A DNA stretch of 35,121 nt from an uncultured Nitrosomonas sp. (lineage in GTDB: Bacteria > Pseudomonadota > Gammaproteobacteria > Burkholderiales > Nitrosomonadaceae): contig CADEDO010000028.1 of the NCBI GenBank assembly GCA_902826115.1, positions 1-35,121 on the forward strand. Reading direction: 5' to 3'. The position numbers and the translations under genes were made by a program. This document shows, one piece after another, positions 18,601-26,949 of this stretch. Under the pieces are notes generated by a model. It made no database searches. It had not been told where the DNA came from and saw nothing but the letters and a program-made list of their open reading frames with translations. How positions within the stretch are numbered: position 1 is the first letter of the stretch; every line of letters begins with the position of its first letter.

Positions 18601-19404
18601 CTAAGCATGTGCAAATGTATTTCCCATCAACCAAATGGAAGAAATTCCCAATAAAATCAAGGTAACCTGCTGGACGGTTGCATCTATCTCAGGTCGTTTA
18701 TGCAATCCAGGAATCAAGTCTGACATGGCCACATAAATCATACTGGCCGAGGCAAGTCCCAATAAAGGCTGCACTAGGAAATTCATATTATGCAGCATGA
18801 AATAGGCTAACACTCCCCCGACTAATGTAGCCAGGCTGGATAGCAAATTCATTAGAAATGCCATGCGCCGCGTATAGCCTGAATTCAAAAGAATAATAAA
18901 ATCACCCGCTTCCTGTGGAATTTCATGAGCAATGATGGCAATGGAGGTCACGATACCCAGTTGCACGTCGACCATAAATGCAGTCGCTATCAAAATACCA
19001 TCCACAAAGTTATGAAAAGTATCACCCACAATAATCATCATTCCACTTCTTCCATGATCATGCATATGTTCTTGGGCTTTAGCGGTTACCGTCAAACTAT
19101 GCGAGGGATCATGCGCTTCACAGTCTTCCAAGTGGCAGTGGCGCCACAGTACCAACTTCTCCAGAATAAAAAAGATTAAGATCCCAATCAATACTGTGAT
19201 GGTCACTTGCGATGGATTGTCAGTCATCTCAAATGCTTCTGGTAAAGTATTGAGAAAAGCAGCTCCCAGCAATGCACCAATGGCATAAGACACTAACATT
19301 GAAAGCCACGATACACGGGCATGAAAGGCGAGTATCGCTGCGCACAATAAGCTTAGTATTCCACCAAGCAGGCTGGCAGCAATAATCCAGGTAAGCGTCG
19401 ACAT
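18601..19404 (-). CDS. ZIP family divalent metal transporter
   Basis: 267 aa inner-membrane protein with about eight helices. ZIP proteins take up Zn2+, Fe2+ or other divalent metals. Family signatures: HNFVDG (H131, N132, D135) in helix 4 and HEIPQEAGD (H160, E161, E165) in helix 5, which form the metal site. The long cytoplasmic loop 3 (about residues 88-118) is rich in His/Cys (RHCHLEDCEAHD, HMHDHG), a typical metal-sensing loop. Metal specificity cannot be deduced. It lies between the DUF4019 gene and pgeF on the same strand. Confidence 0.92.
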   Translation of the reverse strand: MSTLTWIIAASLLGGILSLLCAAILAFHARVSWLSMLVSYAIGALLGAAFLNTLPEAFEMTDNPSQVTITVLIGILIFFILEKLVLWRHCHLEDCEAHDPSHSLTVTAKAQEHMHDHGRSGMMIIVGDTFHNFVDGILIATAFMVDVQLGIVTSIAIIAHEIPQEAGDFIILLNSGYTRRMAFLMNLLSSLATLVGGVLAYFMLHNMNFLVQPLLGLASASMIYVAMSDLIPGLHKRPEIDATVQQVTLILLGISSIWLMGNTFAHA

Positions 19405-19477
19405 AACCGTTAATCAAAAAGGAAAGGCGGGATTATACTCTGTTGCAAAGCAATAGATTAACAAGTTATTAGCGCAT

Positions 19478-20224
19478 TTATTCCAACCAAATTAATGCAG
19501 CCATTCGTCCGGTTTCACCGTCCCGTCGATAAGAATAAAAACGCACTGGATCACTAAATGTGCAGATCCCTCCGCCAGAAATCTCAGTCACCCCGATTTT
19601 TGACAGTCGTTGCCGGGCCAGTAAAAAAATATCCGCCAGCCATTTTTCTTCAGGCTGGGTGCTGCTGGGAGAAAATGCCAGTTTAGCTTGCTCGTCATCA
19701 TTGACAAACGCCTCATACACACCCACTCCCACTTCAAAGTGAGCAGGTCCAATCGCTGGTCCTAGCCATGCCATGACCTGACTAGGATCGACTTGCATCG
19801 CAGCCAGGGTTTGTTCAATGATCCCAGCGGACAATCCACGCCAACCCGCGTGTGCAATGCCGACGGTCGTGCCTGTTTTATCACACAAAAAGACCGGCAA
19901 ACAATCGGCTACCATGATTGCGCACACCGCTTCCCGTCGACGGCTAAAAACTGCATCGCCTTCTGGAGTGAGCGCTACAGTATTTTCTATGCAAATCGGA
20001 ACGGTGCCATGCACTTGCTTCAACCATTTAGGATCATTAGGCAAATAGCGACGCAATAAGGTCCGATTACGTTCCACATCAACCCAGTTATCATTGACGT
20101 GCGCTCCTAGATTTAAAGAAGCATAGATAGCATTGTTGCCAGTACTAAAACCACCGGTGCGCGTTGTAAACAGCGACTTCACATTGTGCGGTGCCGGCCA
20201 ATTCGGGATTATCCAGTTATTCAT
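19478..20224 (-). CDS. pgeF: peptidoglycan editing factor PgeF / YfiH-LACC1 family
   Basis: 248 aa multicopper-oxidase-fold protein of the DUF152 family. Metal ligands are visible at H72 (QVHGT), C108 (MVADCLPVFL) and H125 (GIAHAGWRG). Members have been described as purine nucleoside phosphorylase/adenosine deaminase-like enzymes (LACC1 relatives) and, in E. coli, as a factor removing wrong amino acids from peptidoglycan precursors. Residues NSLNLG-like (YASLNLGAHVND) and the C-terminal SGGGICTF are conserved. It is the first gene of a minus-strand group, with 73 bp before the ZIP gene. Confidence 0.92.
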   Translation of the reverse strand: MNNWIIPNWPAPHNVKSLFTTRTGGFSTGNNAIYASLNLGAHVNDNWVDVERNRTLLRRYLPNDPKWLKQVHGTVPICIENTVALTPEGDAVFSRRREAVCAIMVADCLPVFLCDKTGTTVGIAHAGWRGLSAGIIEQTLAAMQVDPSQVMAWLGPAIGPAHFEVGVGVYEAFVNDDEQAKLAFSPSSTQPEEKWLADIFLLARQRLSKIGVTEISGGGICTFSDPVRFYSYRRDGETGRMAALIWLE

Positions 20225-20652
20225 AAGCGCCTAAAAAGATTAAAAGACAACCTCTCTGAATTGTAGAAAAAATCACATCTCATTCTGTATCAGATAACCA
20301 GGATTTCTAAAATACGACTTTTATAGCCATTTCAAACTAATTAGCCCTTAAAATTGATATTTCTGAGTTAAAATACCGGGCTTGGGGTTTTCTTCTGGAT
20401 TTAGACTTGTTCCAATCAGTTCTTCATTCATTTCTGACTTCATAATAAAATTGCGAAATGGTCTTGTAATCGCCGGTTAATGCTGAATTCTATTAAATAA
20501 TCATTAAATGCTTATATCCTTTAAACAGGAACCTGACAACGTTCAGCGTTTAAAAATGAAAATATGTAATCGGTGATTGTTTATGCAGTAATCAGTAATC
20601 GCATCGAGATACCCAACAGCTAATAACAAAATGCCAGATATAGGTGTAATCA
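20225..20652. other. 428-bp divergent intergenic region
   Basis: This stretch separates the divergent pgeF and ankyrin-repeat genes and should hold both promoters. I see no gene: the longest plus-strand ATG frame near the middle is about 22 codons. There is no strong hairpin. AGGTG at about 20642-20646 is a fair ribosome binding site for the ATG at 20653. I do not name a -35/-10 pair. Confidence 0.5.
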
Positions 20653-21816
20653 ATGAATTATATAAAAAACTTAGTTAATTATACGCGCACATCCCTTCTG
20701 TTTACGATTGCTATGGCATTACTGTTGCTTCCTGTCAGTAGCGCTTTTGCTGAGGATGACAACATCGAATTTCTTAAAGCGGCATTCGCAGGAAAACCGG
20801 AAACAATCAATCAATTGATTGAAAAAGGCATTGACCCTAACCTACAAAATGAAATGGGGTTTAGCGCACTCATCATCGCTTCTCAGTATGGGCACGCAGA
20901 CATCGTTAATTTATTGTTGGATAAGAACGTAAAAGTCGATCTACAAAACAAAGGCGGGGCCACAGCACTGACTATTGCCGCAAAAAATGGCCATGAGGCT
21001 GTGGTCAATGCATTATTGGCCAAAGGCGCCAAAGTTGACATACAAACCACCGATGGCATAACCGCTCTCATGTTAGCAATACAAAAAGGACATGAAAGCA
21101 TTGTCGATGTCTTGATTGCCAAAGGTGCAAATATCAATTTACAAACCAAAGATAAAGTAACCGCCTTGATGATCGCTGCATTAGAAGGCCGAACAAGTAT
21201 CGTTGAGAAGTTACTGGCTAAGAATGCTCCCATTGACACGCTGGCTTCTGACAATACCACCGCGCTGTATATGGCTGCCAGAAATGGTCACACAACCATC
21301 GTTGAAATGCTGTTGGCCAAGAACGCTCCCATTGATTTGTTAGCCGCCAACGACACCACAGCGCTGTATATTGCCGCACAGAATGGACATACCGATGTGG
21401 TTAATGCTTTATTGACAAAAGGCGCCAAAGTTGATTTAAAAGATAAAAATGAGGCGACAGCACTAACACTGGCAGCACTGATAGGCAACACAGATGTCGC
21501 CAAAGCATTGATCAAGCACGGCGCAAAAATTGATCATAAAGCTGCCAATGGCTTTACCGCACTCATTCTCGCTGCACAGAATGGACATACCCCCATTATT
21601 GAATTATTACTGGACAATGGCGCTCAAATTGATCTTCAAAATGAAGATGGCATTACAGCGCTCATGTGGGCAGCTTTACATGACCATACCGATGCAGTAA
21701 AAGTACTGTTGGCAAAAGGCGCCAATGCAAAAATCAAAAGCAAAACAGGCAAAACTGCCGTTGAAATTGCCAAAGATCCCGCTATCATAGAATTATTAAA
21801 AGCAGCAGCGGATTAA
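20653..21816 (+). CDS. exported ankyrin-repeat protein
   Basis: 387 aa. Residues 1-34 form a long signal peptide (hydrophobic LLFTIAMALLLLPVSSAFA) cut before EDDN, so the protein is probably periplasmic. The whole mature part consists of 33-residue ankyrin repeats: I count ten full units plus a shorter C-terminal cap, each with the T-A-L-x-x-A-A-x-x-G-H consensus and a LL-x-K-G-A-x-(V/I)-D turn. Repeats 5 and 6 share the LLAKNAPID and TTALY segments, suggesting fairly recent internal duplication. Ankyrin arrays mediate protein-protein contacts, so the partner is unknown. The gene ends 35 bp before the GDPD gene without a visible terminator and may be co-transcribed with the glycerol-phosphate module. 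Confidence 0.92.
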   Translation: MNYIKNLVNYTRTSLLFTIAMALLLLPVSSAFAEDDNIEFLKAAFAGKPETINQLIEKGIDPNLQNEMGFSALIIASQYGHADIVNLLLDKNVKVDLQNKGGATALTIAAKNGHEAVVNALLAKGAKVDIQTTDGITALMLAIQKGHESIVDVLIAKGANINLQTKDKVTALMIAALEGRTSIVEKLLAKNAPIDTLASDNTTALYMAARNGHTTIVEMLLAKNAPIDLLAANDTTALYIAAQNGHTDVVNALLTKGAKVDLKDKNEATALTLAALIGNTDVAKALIKHGAKIDHKAANGFTALILAAQNGHTPIIELLLDNGAQIDLQNEDGITALMWAALHDHTDAVKVLLAKGANAKIKSKTGKTAVEIAKDPAIIELLKAAAD

Positions 21817-21851
21817 CTCATTTATCACGTGGAATATCTCAATGTGAGCAT

Positions 21852-22604
21852 ATGCCAAATCAACCCGCTCGCCACCCTTCAAATTGTTTGATATTTGCTC
21901 ACCGCGGCGCTCACTCGGAAGCAATGGAGAATACCCGTCGTGCTTTTGACAGGGCATTGAATTACGCCATAGATGGTATTGAAACAGATGTGCAATTAAC
22001 TCGGGATGAAATAGCGGTCCTTTGGCATGACCGCTTTCTCGACAAAATCGGTCTGGCCGATAAGCACATTGATGACTTTGATTATCTCCAGCTCAAGACG
22101 CTGATCAATCCAGAATCTGAAAGCGAAGGACTGATGACTTTGCAAGATTTTCTGGCCACCTATCGGCAGCGTTGCCGTTTATTAATTGAAGTTAAAAATC
22201 GAGACTGGGAGCCTGTTTCTCGTCACGAATTAAAAATCCGTAAAACACTCGATTTGATCGATCAAAATCATGAACAGTGCATCATGGTATCTTCATTCAA
22301 TCTACCCAGCTTGGTGTATGCTCATCAGTACAGACCCGCATTTCCCCTGATTTACAATTTTGAGTCAGAACAAACGTTTGCAGATGCTCAACACATCTTA
22401 GCAACACAGACATTCCTTCATGGTTTATGCTTACCTATCAATCGTTTGAATTCTGAGTTGGTGAATTTACTCAGAGAGCATGATAAATGTGTGGCCGTTT
22501 ATACATGCAATAGCGCCGCAGAAATCAACCAGGCTCTTGCACTCGGCGTTGACATTCTTATCAGCGACTTACCCGACAAAGCATTGATGTTGCGTAACAG
22601 ATGA
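21852..22604 (+). CDS. glycerophosphodiester phosphodiesterase
   Basis: 250 aa cytoplasmic GDPD enzyme with no signal peptide. It would split glycerophosphodiesters, the deacylated phospholipid head groups, into an alcohol and glycerol-3-phosphate. The active-site set is complete: H17-R18 (FAHRGAH), ENT (26-28), E44 and D46 (GIETDVQLT), and H59 (LWHDRF). The C-terminal VAVYTCNSAAEINQALALGVD followed by ISDLPDKAL is also typical. It overlaps glpD by 4 bp (ATGA), implying translational coupling with the enzyme that consumes its product. Confidence 0.93.
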   Translation: MPNQPARHPSNCLIFAHRGAHSEAMENTRRAFDRALNYAIDGIETDVQLTRDEIAVLWHDRFLDKIGLADKHIDDFDYLQLKTLINPESESEGLMTLQDFLATYRQRCRLLIEVKNRDWEPVSRHELKIRKTLDLIDQNHEQCIMVSSFNLPSLVYAHQYRPAFPLIYNFESEQTFADAQHILATQTFLHGLCLPINRLNSELVNLLREHDKCVAVYTCNSAAEINQALALGVDILISDLPDKALMLRNR

Positions 22605-24193
22605 AACGAGATTTCGCATCGCTGCAAAACCAACACTTCGACCTGTTGATCTGCGGCGGCGGTGTATATGGCGCCTGGACGGCCTACGATGCTGCCTTGC
22701 GTGGTCTGAAAGTGGCCATTATTGAACAAGGTGATTGGGCTACCGCCACATCATCCGCTTCCAGCAAATTGATTCATGGCGGTTTGCGCTATCTGGAAAC
22801 TTTTGATTTCAAGTTAGTCAGCAAGTCGCTTAAAGAACGAAAAATGCTTCTCCACACAGCACCCCATCGAGTCTGGCCGCTGCGGTTTGGCATTCCCGTT
22901 TACACCCACCAACGCATGAATCGGTTGCAACTGAAATTAGGTCTATCGCTGTACGATCATCTGGCTGCTGATAATGATCCTGACATGCATCACCACTATC
23001 TCAATCAGCAGCAATTCATCGCGCATTTTCCTTGCCTCAAGGAAAATGCACTAAAGGCGGGATTTACCTATGCTGATGCACAAACGGATGATGCACGCTT
23101 GGTGCTGGAACTCATCTCCGGAGCCTTGCAAGCGGGTGCCAGCTGCCTCAATTATTGCAAACTGATACAAGTATCTGAAACCGATAAGAAAGCCGATGGT
23201 GCGATTGTTCGAGACCAGCTTACCCTGACTGAGCTTAAAATCAGTACGCGACAAATTGTTTTCACAACAGGCCAATGGCTCGCAAAAGAAATGCAGAGCC
23301 GGGAATGGTGTCGCTTATCCAAGGGAATCCATTTGATCATGCCTGCTGTGTTGAAGGATGAGGCTTTATTACTTACCGCTCGATCGGACGGTCGGGTATT
23401 TTTTATGATTCCCTGGTATGGATTGACGCTACTGGGCACCACTGACAGCGATTTCGAAAGTAATGATGTGGACCACGTGACTATCGATGATACTGACATC
23501 ACTTATTTACTCGCGGCTGCCAACGACTACCTGAGAGTTCCCTGGACCAAATCAGACATCATCGGCTCTTTTGCAGGGGTGCGAGTTTTAAAACAAGCGA
23601 ATCCACAGGCAACGTCCAATTCGCCCTCCAGTGTCAGTCGCGATTGGGAATTAAAATCAGCCGCAAATGGCGTACATTATGCGATCGGTGGGAAAATAAC
23701 TTCATCACGCCAGGATGCCGCCCGTATAGTCGATACTGTCTGCAAGCAACTCGCCCATCACCAAACTTGTGCAACCGAAGGAAGACTATTTCCTTGGGCA
23801 CCTCAAGACAATTTTGCCAACTGGTCTGCTGTGATGCAGAAACGGGCAGCACAATTAGGTATTGACGCAGAAAGCACTCGCTGGCTGTTACATCGTCACG
23901 GCATACAAGTTGAAGCAATTTTTCGCCAGATTGAGTTGGATACCGAGCTGGCTAAACGCATACTCCCAGACCTACCCTTCATTTATGCAGATCTATTGCA
24001 TTGCGCCAATAACGAAATGGTGGTTCATCTGGATGATCTACTACGCCGTCGCTTGCCATTGCTCATTCTAGCCAAGTTAACAGAATCCGATTTAATGCGC
24101 ATTGCTTCGCGCACAGCCAGCACTATGCATTGGAGCGATACTCGATTGCGTCAAGAAATTGAGCATTGCCGTCAACAGTGGATCACACACTAA
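22601..24193 (+). CDS. glpD: aerobic glycerol-3-phosphate dehydrogenase
   Basis: 530 aa FAD-dependent, membrane-associated dehydrogenase that oxidises glycerol-3-phosphate to dihydroxyacetone phosphate and feeds electrons to quinone. It shows the dinucleotide-binding GGGVYG (residues 19-24), an acidic strand end (IIEQGDW), the family signature SSASSKLIHGGLRYLE, and later GTTDSDFE. The C-terminal domain is present. The start overlaps the GDPD stop, and the 3' end overlaps the kinase gene by up to 28 bp. No glycerol facilitator or GlpR repressor is nearby. Confidence 0.93.
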   Translation: MKRDFASLQNQHFDLLICGGGVYGAWTAYDAALRGLKVAIIEQGDWATATSSASSKLIHGGLRYLETFDFKLVSKSLKERKMLLHTAPHRVWPLRFGIPVYTHQRMNRLQLKLGLSLYDHLAADNDPDMHHHYLNQQQFIAHFPCLKENALKAGFTYADAQTDDARLVLELISGALQAGASCLNYCKLIQVSETDKKADGAIVRDQLTLTELKISTRQIVFTTGQWLAKEMQSREWCRLSKGIHLIMPAVLKDEALLLTARSDGRVFFMIPWYGLTLLGTTDSDFESNDVDHVTIDDTDITYLLAAANDYLRVPWTKSDIIGSFAGVRVLKQANPQATSNSPSSVSRDWELKSAANGVHYAIGGKITSSRQDAARIVDTVCKQLAHHQTCATEGRLFPWAPQDNFANWSAVMQKRAAQLGIDAESTRWLLHRHGIQVEAIFRQIELDTELAKRILPDLPFIYADLLHCANNEMVVHLDDLLRRRLPLLILAKLTESDLMRIASRTASTMHWSDTRLRQEIEHCRQQWITH

Positions 24194-25593
24194 TCTCAGC
24201 CATTGCTCTTGATCTGGGCACGACATCCATTAAAGCCGCCTTGATGGATCAGCAGGGAAATCTTCAGCATATGGTTACTCAGCCGGCACCCACCATCCAC
24301 TCTCATCATGGATGCTATGAAAGCAATGCGCTGGACTATGTTGAAAGTGCTGAGCAAGTGCTTAAAAAATGCTTAACGCCGATTGACACTCACCTTCCTC
24401 TAGGATTGTGCAGCCAACGATCGTCTTTCCTAATTTGGAATAAAGCTGATGGTCAACCGATTACACCGCTCATTTCATGGCAAGATGACCGGGGGAAACC
24501 TTGCTGTGATCAGCTCCAGGCTTCGAAAGAATCGATACACGAATTGACTGGTTTACGCTTGAGCGCTTATTATTTTGCCCCTAAGCTAAGCGTCTTATTG
24601 CAAAACAATCCGACATGGCGTGAAAAACTGATTCATGCAGAATGGCTGGCAGGTACATTGGATACTTTTCTAATCTGGCGTTGGACGCACGGACAACATT
24701 TCATGACGGATGCATCGATGGCTGCACGCACCCTGCTCATGGACATTCACACACGGCAATGGTCAACAACATTATGTCAACTCTTTAATATTCCAAGTTC
24801 TATTTTGCCGCTCATCAAACCTTCCACCCAATTGAATCTCACGCTGGATAACGGCATCACCATACAGGCCTGCGTAGGTGACCAGTCAGCAGCACTCATC
24901 GCCAGCATAGCCGATAATCCATCTGAAGCCTTGGTTAACCTGGGTACCGGCGGTTTTGTAATTCGTTATTTAGCTAAAGATACATTCACGTTTGGCGGCT
25001 ATCTGCAGACACTGGTCTATCAACACAATCAGAATGTCACACAATTTGCAATTGAGGGCACTCTCAACTCAATCTCCGCTGCACTGGCTTCTTATCCTGT
25101 CAGCGAATGTGATATTGATGATTTAGCGGCAACTGATATTTTTTGTTTGGCTGAGCCGAGTGGCTTGGGAGCCCCCTACTTTCGGAATGATTTTGGGATA
25201 CATTTTTCTCAACCGACCTCAAATCTGACTCGACACCAAATAGCTGCACTCATGCTTGAAGCGATTATTTTCCGGATTACACGTATCCTGGAAGATTTTC
25301 ACCGGCAATCACCACTTACAAAAGTTTATTTATCGGGTGGATTATCTGAATTAATCTGTTTACAGCTAGGTATCGCCCAATGTGTTGCAATCCCGGTTTT
25401 TTACTTGCCACAAAAAGAAACAAGCCTAGCGGGCGCAGCACTATTAGCTTCTAGATTTACTATCAAATACCATCAGCAAACCATAGAAATCCAAAATAAA
25501 CAGAAAAATGACGCATTGTCAGAGAAATATCAGCTCTGGAAACTTTGGCTGGATACCTTACTAATCATCTCAAAACCTTTAGCCGTTCGCTGA
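24166..25593 (+). CDS. FGGY-family carbohydrate kinase, probably glycerol kinase-like
   Basis: 475 aa. The N-terminal phosphate-binding motif IALDLGTTSIKAALMD, the active-site segment SWQDDRG, the LVNLGTGGF motif and the C-terminal SGG place it in the FGGY kinases. GLGAPYFRNDFG resembles the GLGAPYWDP element of glycerol kinases, and the neighbours GDPD and GlpD argue for glycerol as substrate, but the WQDDRG motif differs from classical GlpK, so another polyol or sugar remains possible. The start is uncertain: TTG at 24166 or GTG at 24178, both inside the end of glpD and neither with a clear Shine-Dalgarno, which suggests coupled translation. Confidence 0.85.
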   Translation: MPSTVDHTLISAIALDLGTTSIKAALMDQQGNLQHMVTQPAPTIHSHHGCYESNALDYVESAEQVLKKCLTPIDTHLPLGLCSQRSSFLIWNKADGQPITPLISWQDDRGKPCCDQLQASKESIHELTGLRLSAYYFAPKLSVLLQNNPTWREKLIHAEWLAGTLDTFLIWRWTHGQHFMTDASMAARTLLMDIHTRQWSTTLCQLFNIPSSILPLIKPSTQLNLTLDNGITIQACVGDQSAALIASIADNPSEALVNLGTGGFVIRYLAKDTFTFGGYLQTLVYQHNQNVTQFAIEGTLNSISAALASYPVSECDIDDLAATDIFCLAEPSGLGAPYFRNDFGIHFSQPTSNLTRHQIAALMLEAIIFRITRILEDFHRQSPLTKVYLSGGLSELICLQLGIAQCVAIPVFYLPQKETSLAGAALLASRFTIKYHQQTIEIQNKQKNDALSEKYQLWKLWLDTLLIISKPLAVR

Positions 25594-25980
25594 AAAACCA
25601 TCTACGTTGCCGTAAAACGATTTTCAACGGCCGTTTACATGAAATGAAAGAATTGGCTAATATTCCCCAAACGCTGTTGATTAATCTAATCTAAAACCAT
25701 TAAATACATGGATTTAATAGCTAACACCAATCAATGCTGTATGATTAGGATTCTCCAAAACACGTGATATTTGACGAGCTTACCTATGAACTCTTAACAT
25801 ACATAAAAAGTATTACCGAAGGAATTATCAATCCTGTAGAATCCGCGATTCAAATATTCAATCAGCATTCTTTTTTATATAAAAAACAAGAATTCATTGC
25901 TTAACTGCATGATATTAAATACATAGATAACAATCTATTTGTTATCTATGATGATTAACATCTTAACAAAAGGAAATCTT
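25594..25980. other. AT-rich gap between the kinase and protoglobin genes
   Basis: No confident gene. An imperfect hairpin (GCCGT...ACGGC, 25609-25631) after the kinase lacks a T tract. A GTG-started frame of 46 codons (25764-25904) has a protein-like composition (begins IFDELTYELLTYIKS) but no ribosome binding site; I do not call it. A second stop-free stretch overlaps the kinase end in another frame and ends at about 25694; it could be chance or gene remains. The last 60 bp hold the protoglobin operator and promoter described separately. Confidence 0.4.
25922..25952 (+). promoter_or_regulatory. perfect inverted repeat over probable protoglobin promoter
   Basis: CATAGATAACAA (25922-25933) is repeated exactly in inverted form (25939-25950) around a 5-nt centre. 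The right half overlaps TATGAT (25947-25952), a near-consensus -10 element; the matching -35 position (TAGATA) is poor. Transcription would start near 25959, about 22 nt before the ATG. A protein binding this 29-bp dyad would block or control RNA polymerase directly. It does not match the FNR consensus (TTGAT-N4-ATCAA), so the regulator is unknown. Confidence 0.55.
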
Positions 25981-26574
25981 ATGACAACAACAAATATTCC
26001 CGGTTATACCTATGGCAGCGCTGATCTTCAAAAATCTCCGGTATCAATCGATGATTTTGCAAAATTGAAACAAGCCACGCTATTCGGTGACGATGACGTT
26101 CGTTATTTAAAAATGTCTCACGATATACTCAAAGATCAAACGGAACAAATTTTGGATGTTTGGTACGGGTTTGTCGGTTCGCAACCATTCTTATTGCATT
26201 ATTTTACTAATGCAGCTGATGGTCAACCTAACATGGATTACCTGGGAGCCGTTCGTAAACGCTTTGGTCAATGGATACTAGATACCGCAAAAGCTGAATA
26301 CGATCAAAATTGGCTGAACTATCAATACGAAATTGGACTTCGCCATCATAGTTCAAAGAAGAATCATACTGACAATGTAAAAGCAGTACCCATCATTCAT
26401 TTGCACTATATTTTTGCATTAATTATTCCAGTTACTACCACATTGCGCCCGTTCTTGGAGAAAGCGGGTCATTCACGTGATGATGTGGATCGTATGCAAG
26501 ACGCATGGAGAAAATCTGTACTCATGCAAGTCATTCTTTGGTCACAGCCTTATATTAAAGACGGACAATTCTAA
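25981..26574 (+). CDS. protoglobin (single-domain heme globin)
   Basis: 197 aa. The sequence follows Methanosarcina protoglobin closely as I recall it: IPGYTYG at residues 6-12, WYGFVGS, YFT..DG.PN, VRKRF..WILDT, and YEIGLRHH..KKN.TDNV. H122 corresponds to the proximal heme ligand. Protoglobins bind O2, CO and NO; in ammonia oxidisers NO handling or gas sensing is an inferred role. No output domain is attached, unlike globin-coupled sensors. The frame is open from TTG 25939, but AAAGGA lies 8 bp before the ATG at 25981 and IPGYTYG then aligns with the archaeal protein, so I use that start. An unusual inverted repeat covers its promoter. Confidence 0.95.
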   Translation: MTTTNIPGYTYGSADLQKSPVSIDDFAKLKQATLFGDDDVRYLKMSHDILKDQTEQILDVWYGFVGSQPFLLHYFTNAADGQPNMDYLGAVRKRFGQWILDTAKAEYDQNWLNYQYEIGLRHHSSKKNHTDNVKAVPIIHLHYIFALIIPVTTTLRPFLEKAGHSRDDVDRMQDAWRKSVLMQVILWSQPYIKDGQF

Positions 26575-26659
26575 TTTCTTTGTGGAGGAAATATTTATAG
26601 CACTCTCCACACATGAAACTAAGAGTAGTGATATCTTTAGCACAGGATAAGAATATGAT

Positions 26660-26706
26660 AAATGCCCATTTATCGGAATTTTAATTCATCCGATAAATGG
26701 GCATTT
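26660..26706 (+). terminator. long perfect hairpin, probable terminator after protoglobin
   Basis: An 18-bp perfect inverted repeat (26660-26677 and 26689-26706; arms AAATGCCCATTTATCGGA and complement) with an 11-nt loop lies 85 bp after the protoglobin stop and is followed by TATATTTCTT. The stem is longer than most intrinsic terminators. It lies between convergent genes (protoglobin and the 35-aa ORF) and may work in both directions. Confidence 0.7.
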
Positions 26707-26841
26707 TATATTTCTTAGTACAAAACGTATTAGACTAATTCTGCCTTATAATTCACTCAAAGTGTAAGAATAAGACTTGCAAAGATTTAGTAATCACTAC
26801 AAAACTTACGCTAATTATGGGCATTAACGAATTACTTCAGT

Positions 26842-26949
26842 CTAGAATACGCCGTAAATAACGGCTCCGATAACAATAAAAAGCGCTGTTGATATGAAAA
26901 ACAATCTCAGTACTTGTGCATCTGTTTCTCTTCTATTAATTTCGCTCAT
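26842..26949 (-). CDS. 35-aa single-helix membrane protein
   Basis: A short ORF (35 codons plus TAG) preceded by a strong AAGGAG about 8 bp before its ATG. The N-terminal 15 residues are polar and charged (MSEINRRETDAQVLRL). The rest is one uninterrupted hydrophobic helix (FFISTALFIVIGAVIYGVF) reaching the C-terminus. This is the plan of small inner-membrane subunits that stabilise or tune a larger complex, such as oxidase accessory subunits, but I recognise no family and infer no partner. The good ribosome binding site and the transmembrane composition are the arguments that it is real. It converges with protoglobin and diverges from the membrane-protein locus at 27271. Confidence 0.6.
   Translation of the reverse strand: MSEINRRETDAQVLRLFFISTALFIVIGAVIYGVF

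Noticed and set aside
20883..21515. Minus-strand frames inside the ankyrin gene
   Set aside because: They arise from the repetitive codon pattern of the ankyrin repeats and have no independent coding evidence.
25507..25694. Stop-free stretch overlapping the kinase 3' end in another frame (ends KELANIPQTLLINLI)
   Set aside because: It lies largely inside the kinase gene and has no start with a ribosome binding site; a frameshifted kinase end is not needed because the kinase has a normal C-terminal SGG region and length.
25764..25904. GTG-started 46-codon frame upstream of protoglobin
   Set aside because: Protein-like composition but no Shine-Dalgarno and no recognised family; an open frame of this length in AT-rich DNA can arise by chance.
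25939..25980. TTG start giving a 14-residue longer protoglobin
   Set aside because: It lies inside the inverted repeat and upstream of the probable transcription start; the ATG at 25981 has AAAGGA and aligns with the Methanosarcina protein start.
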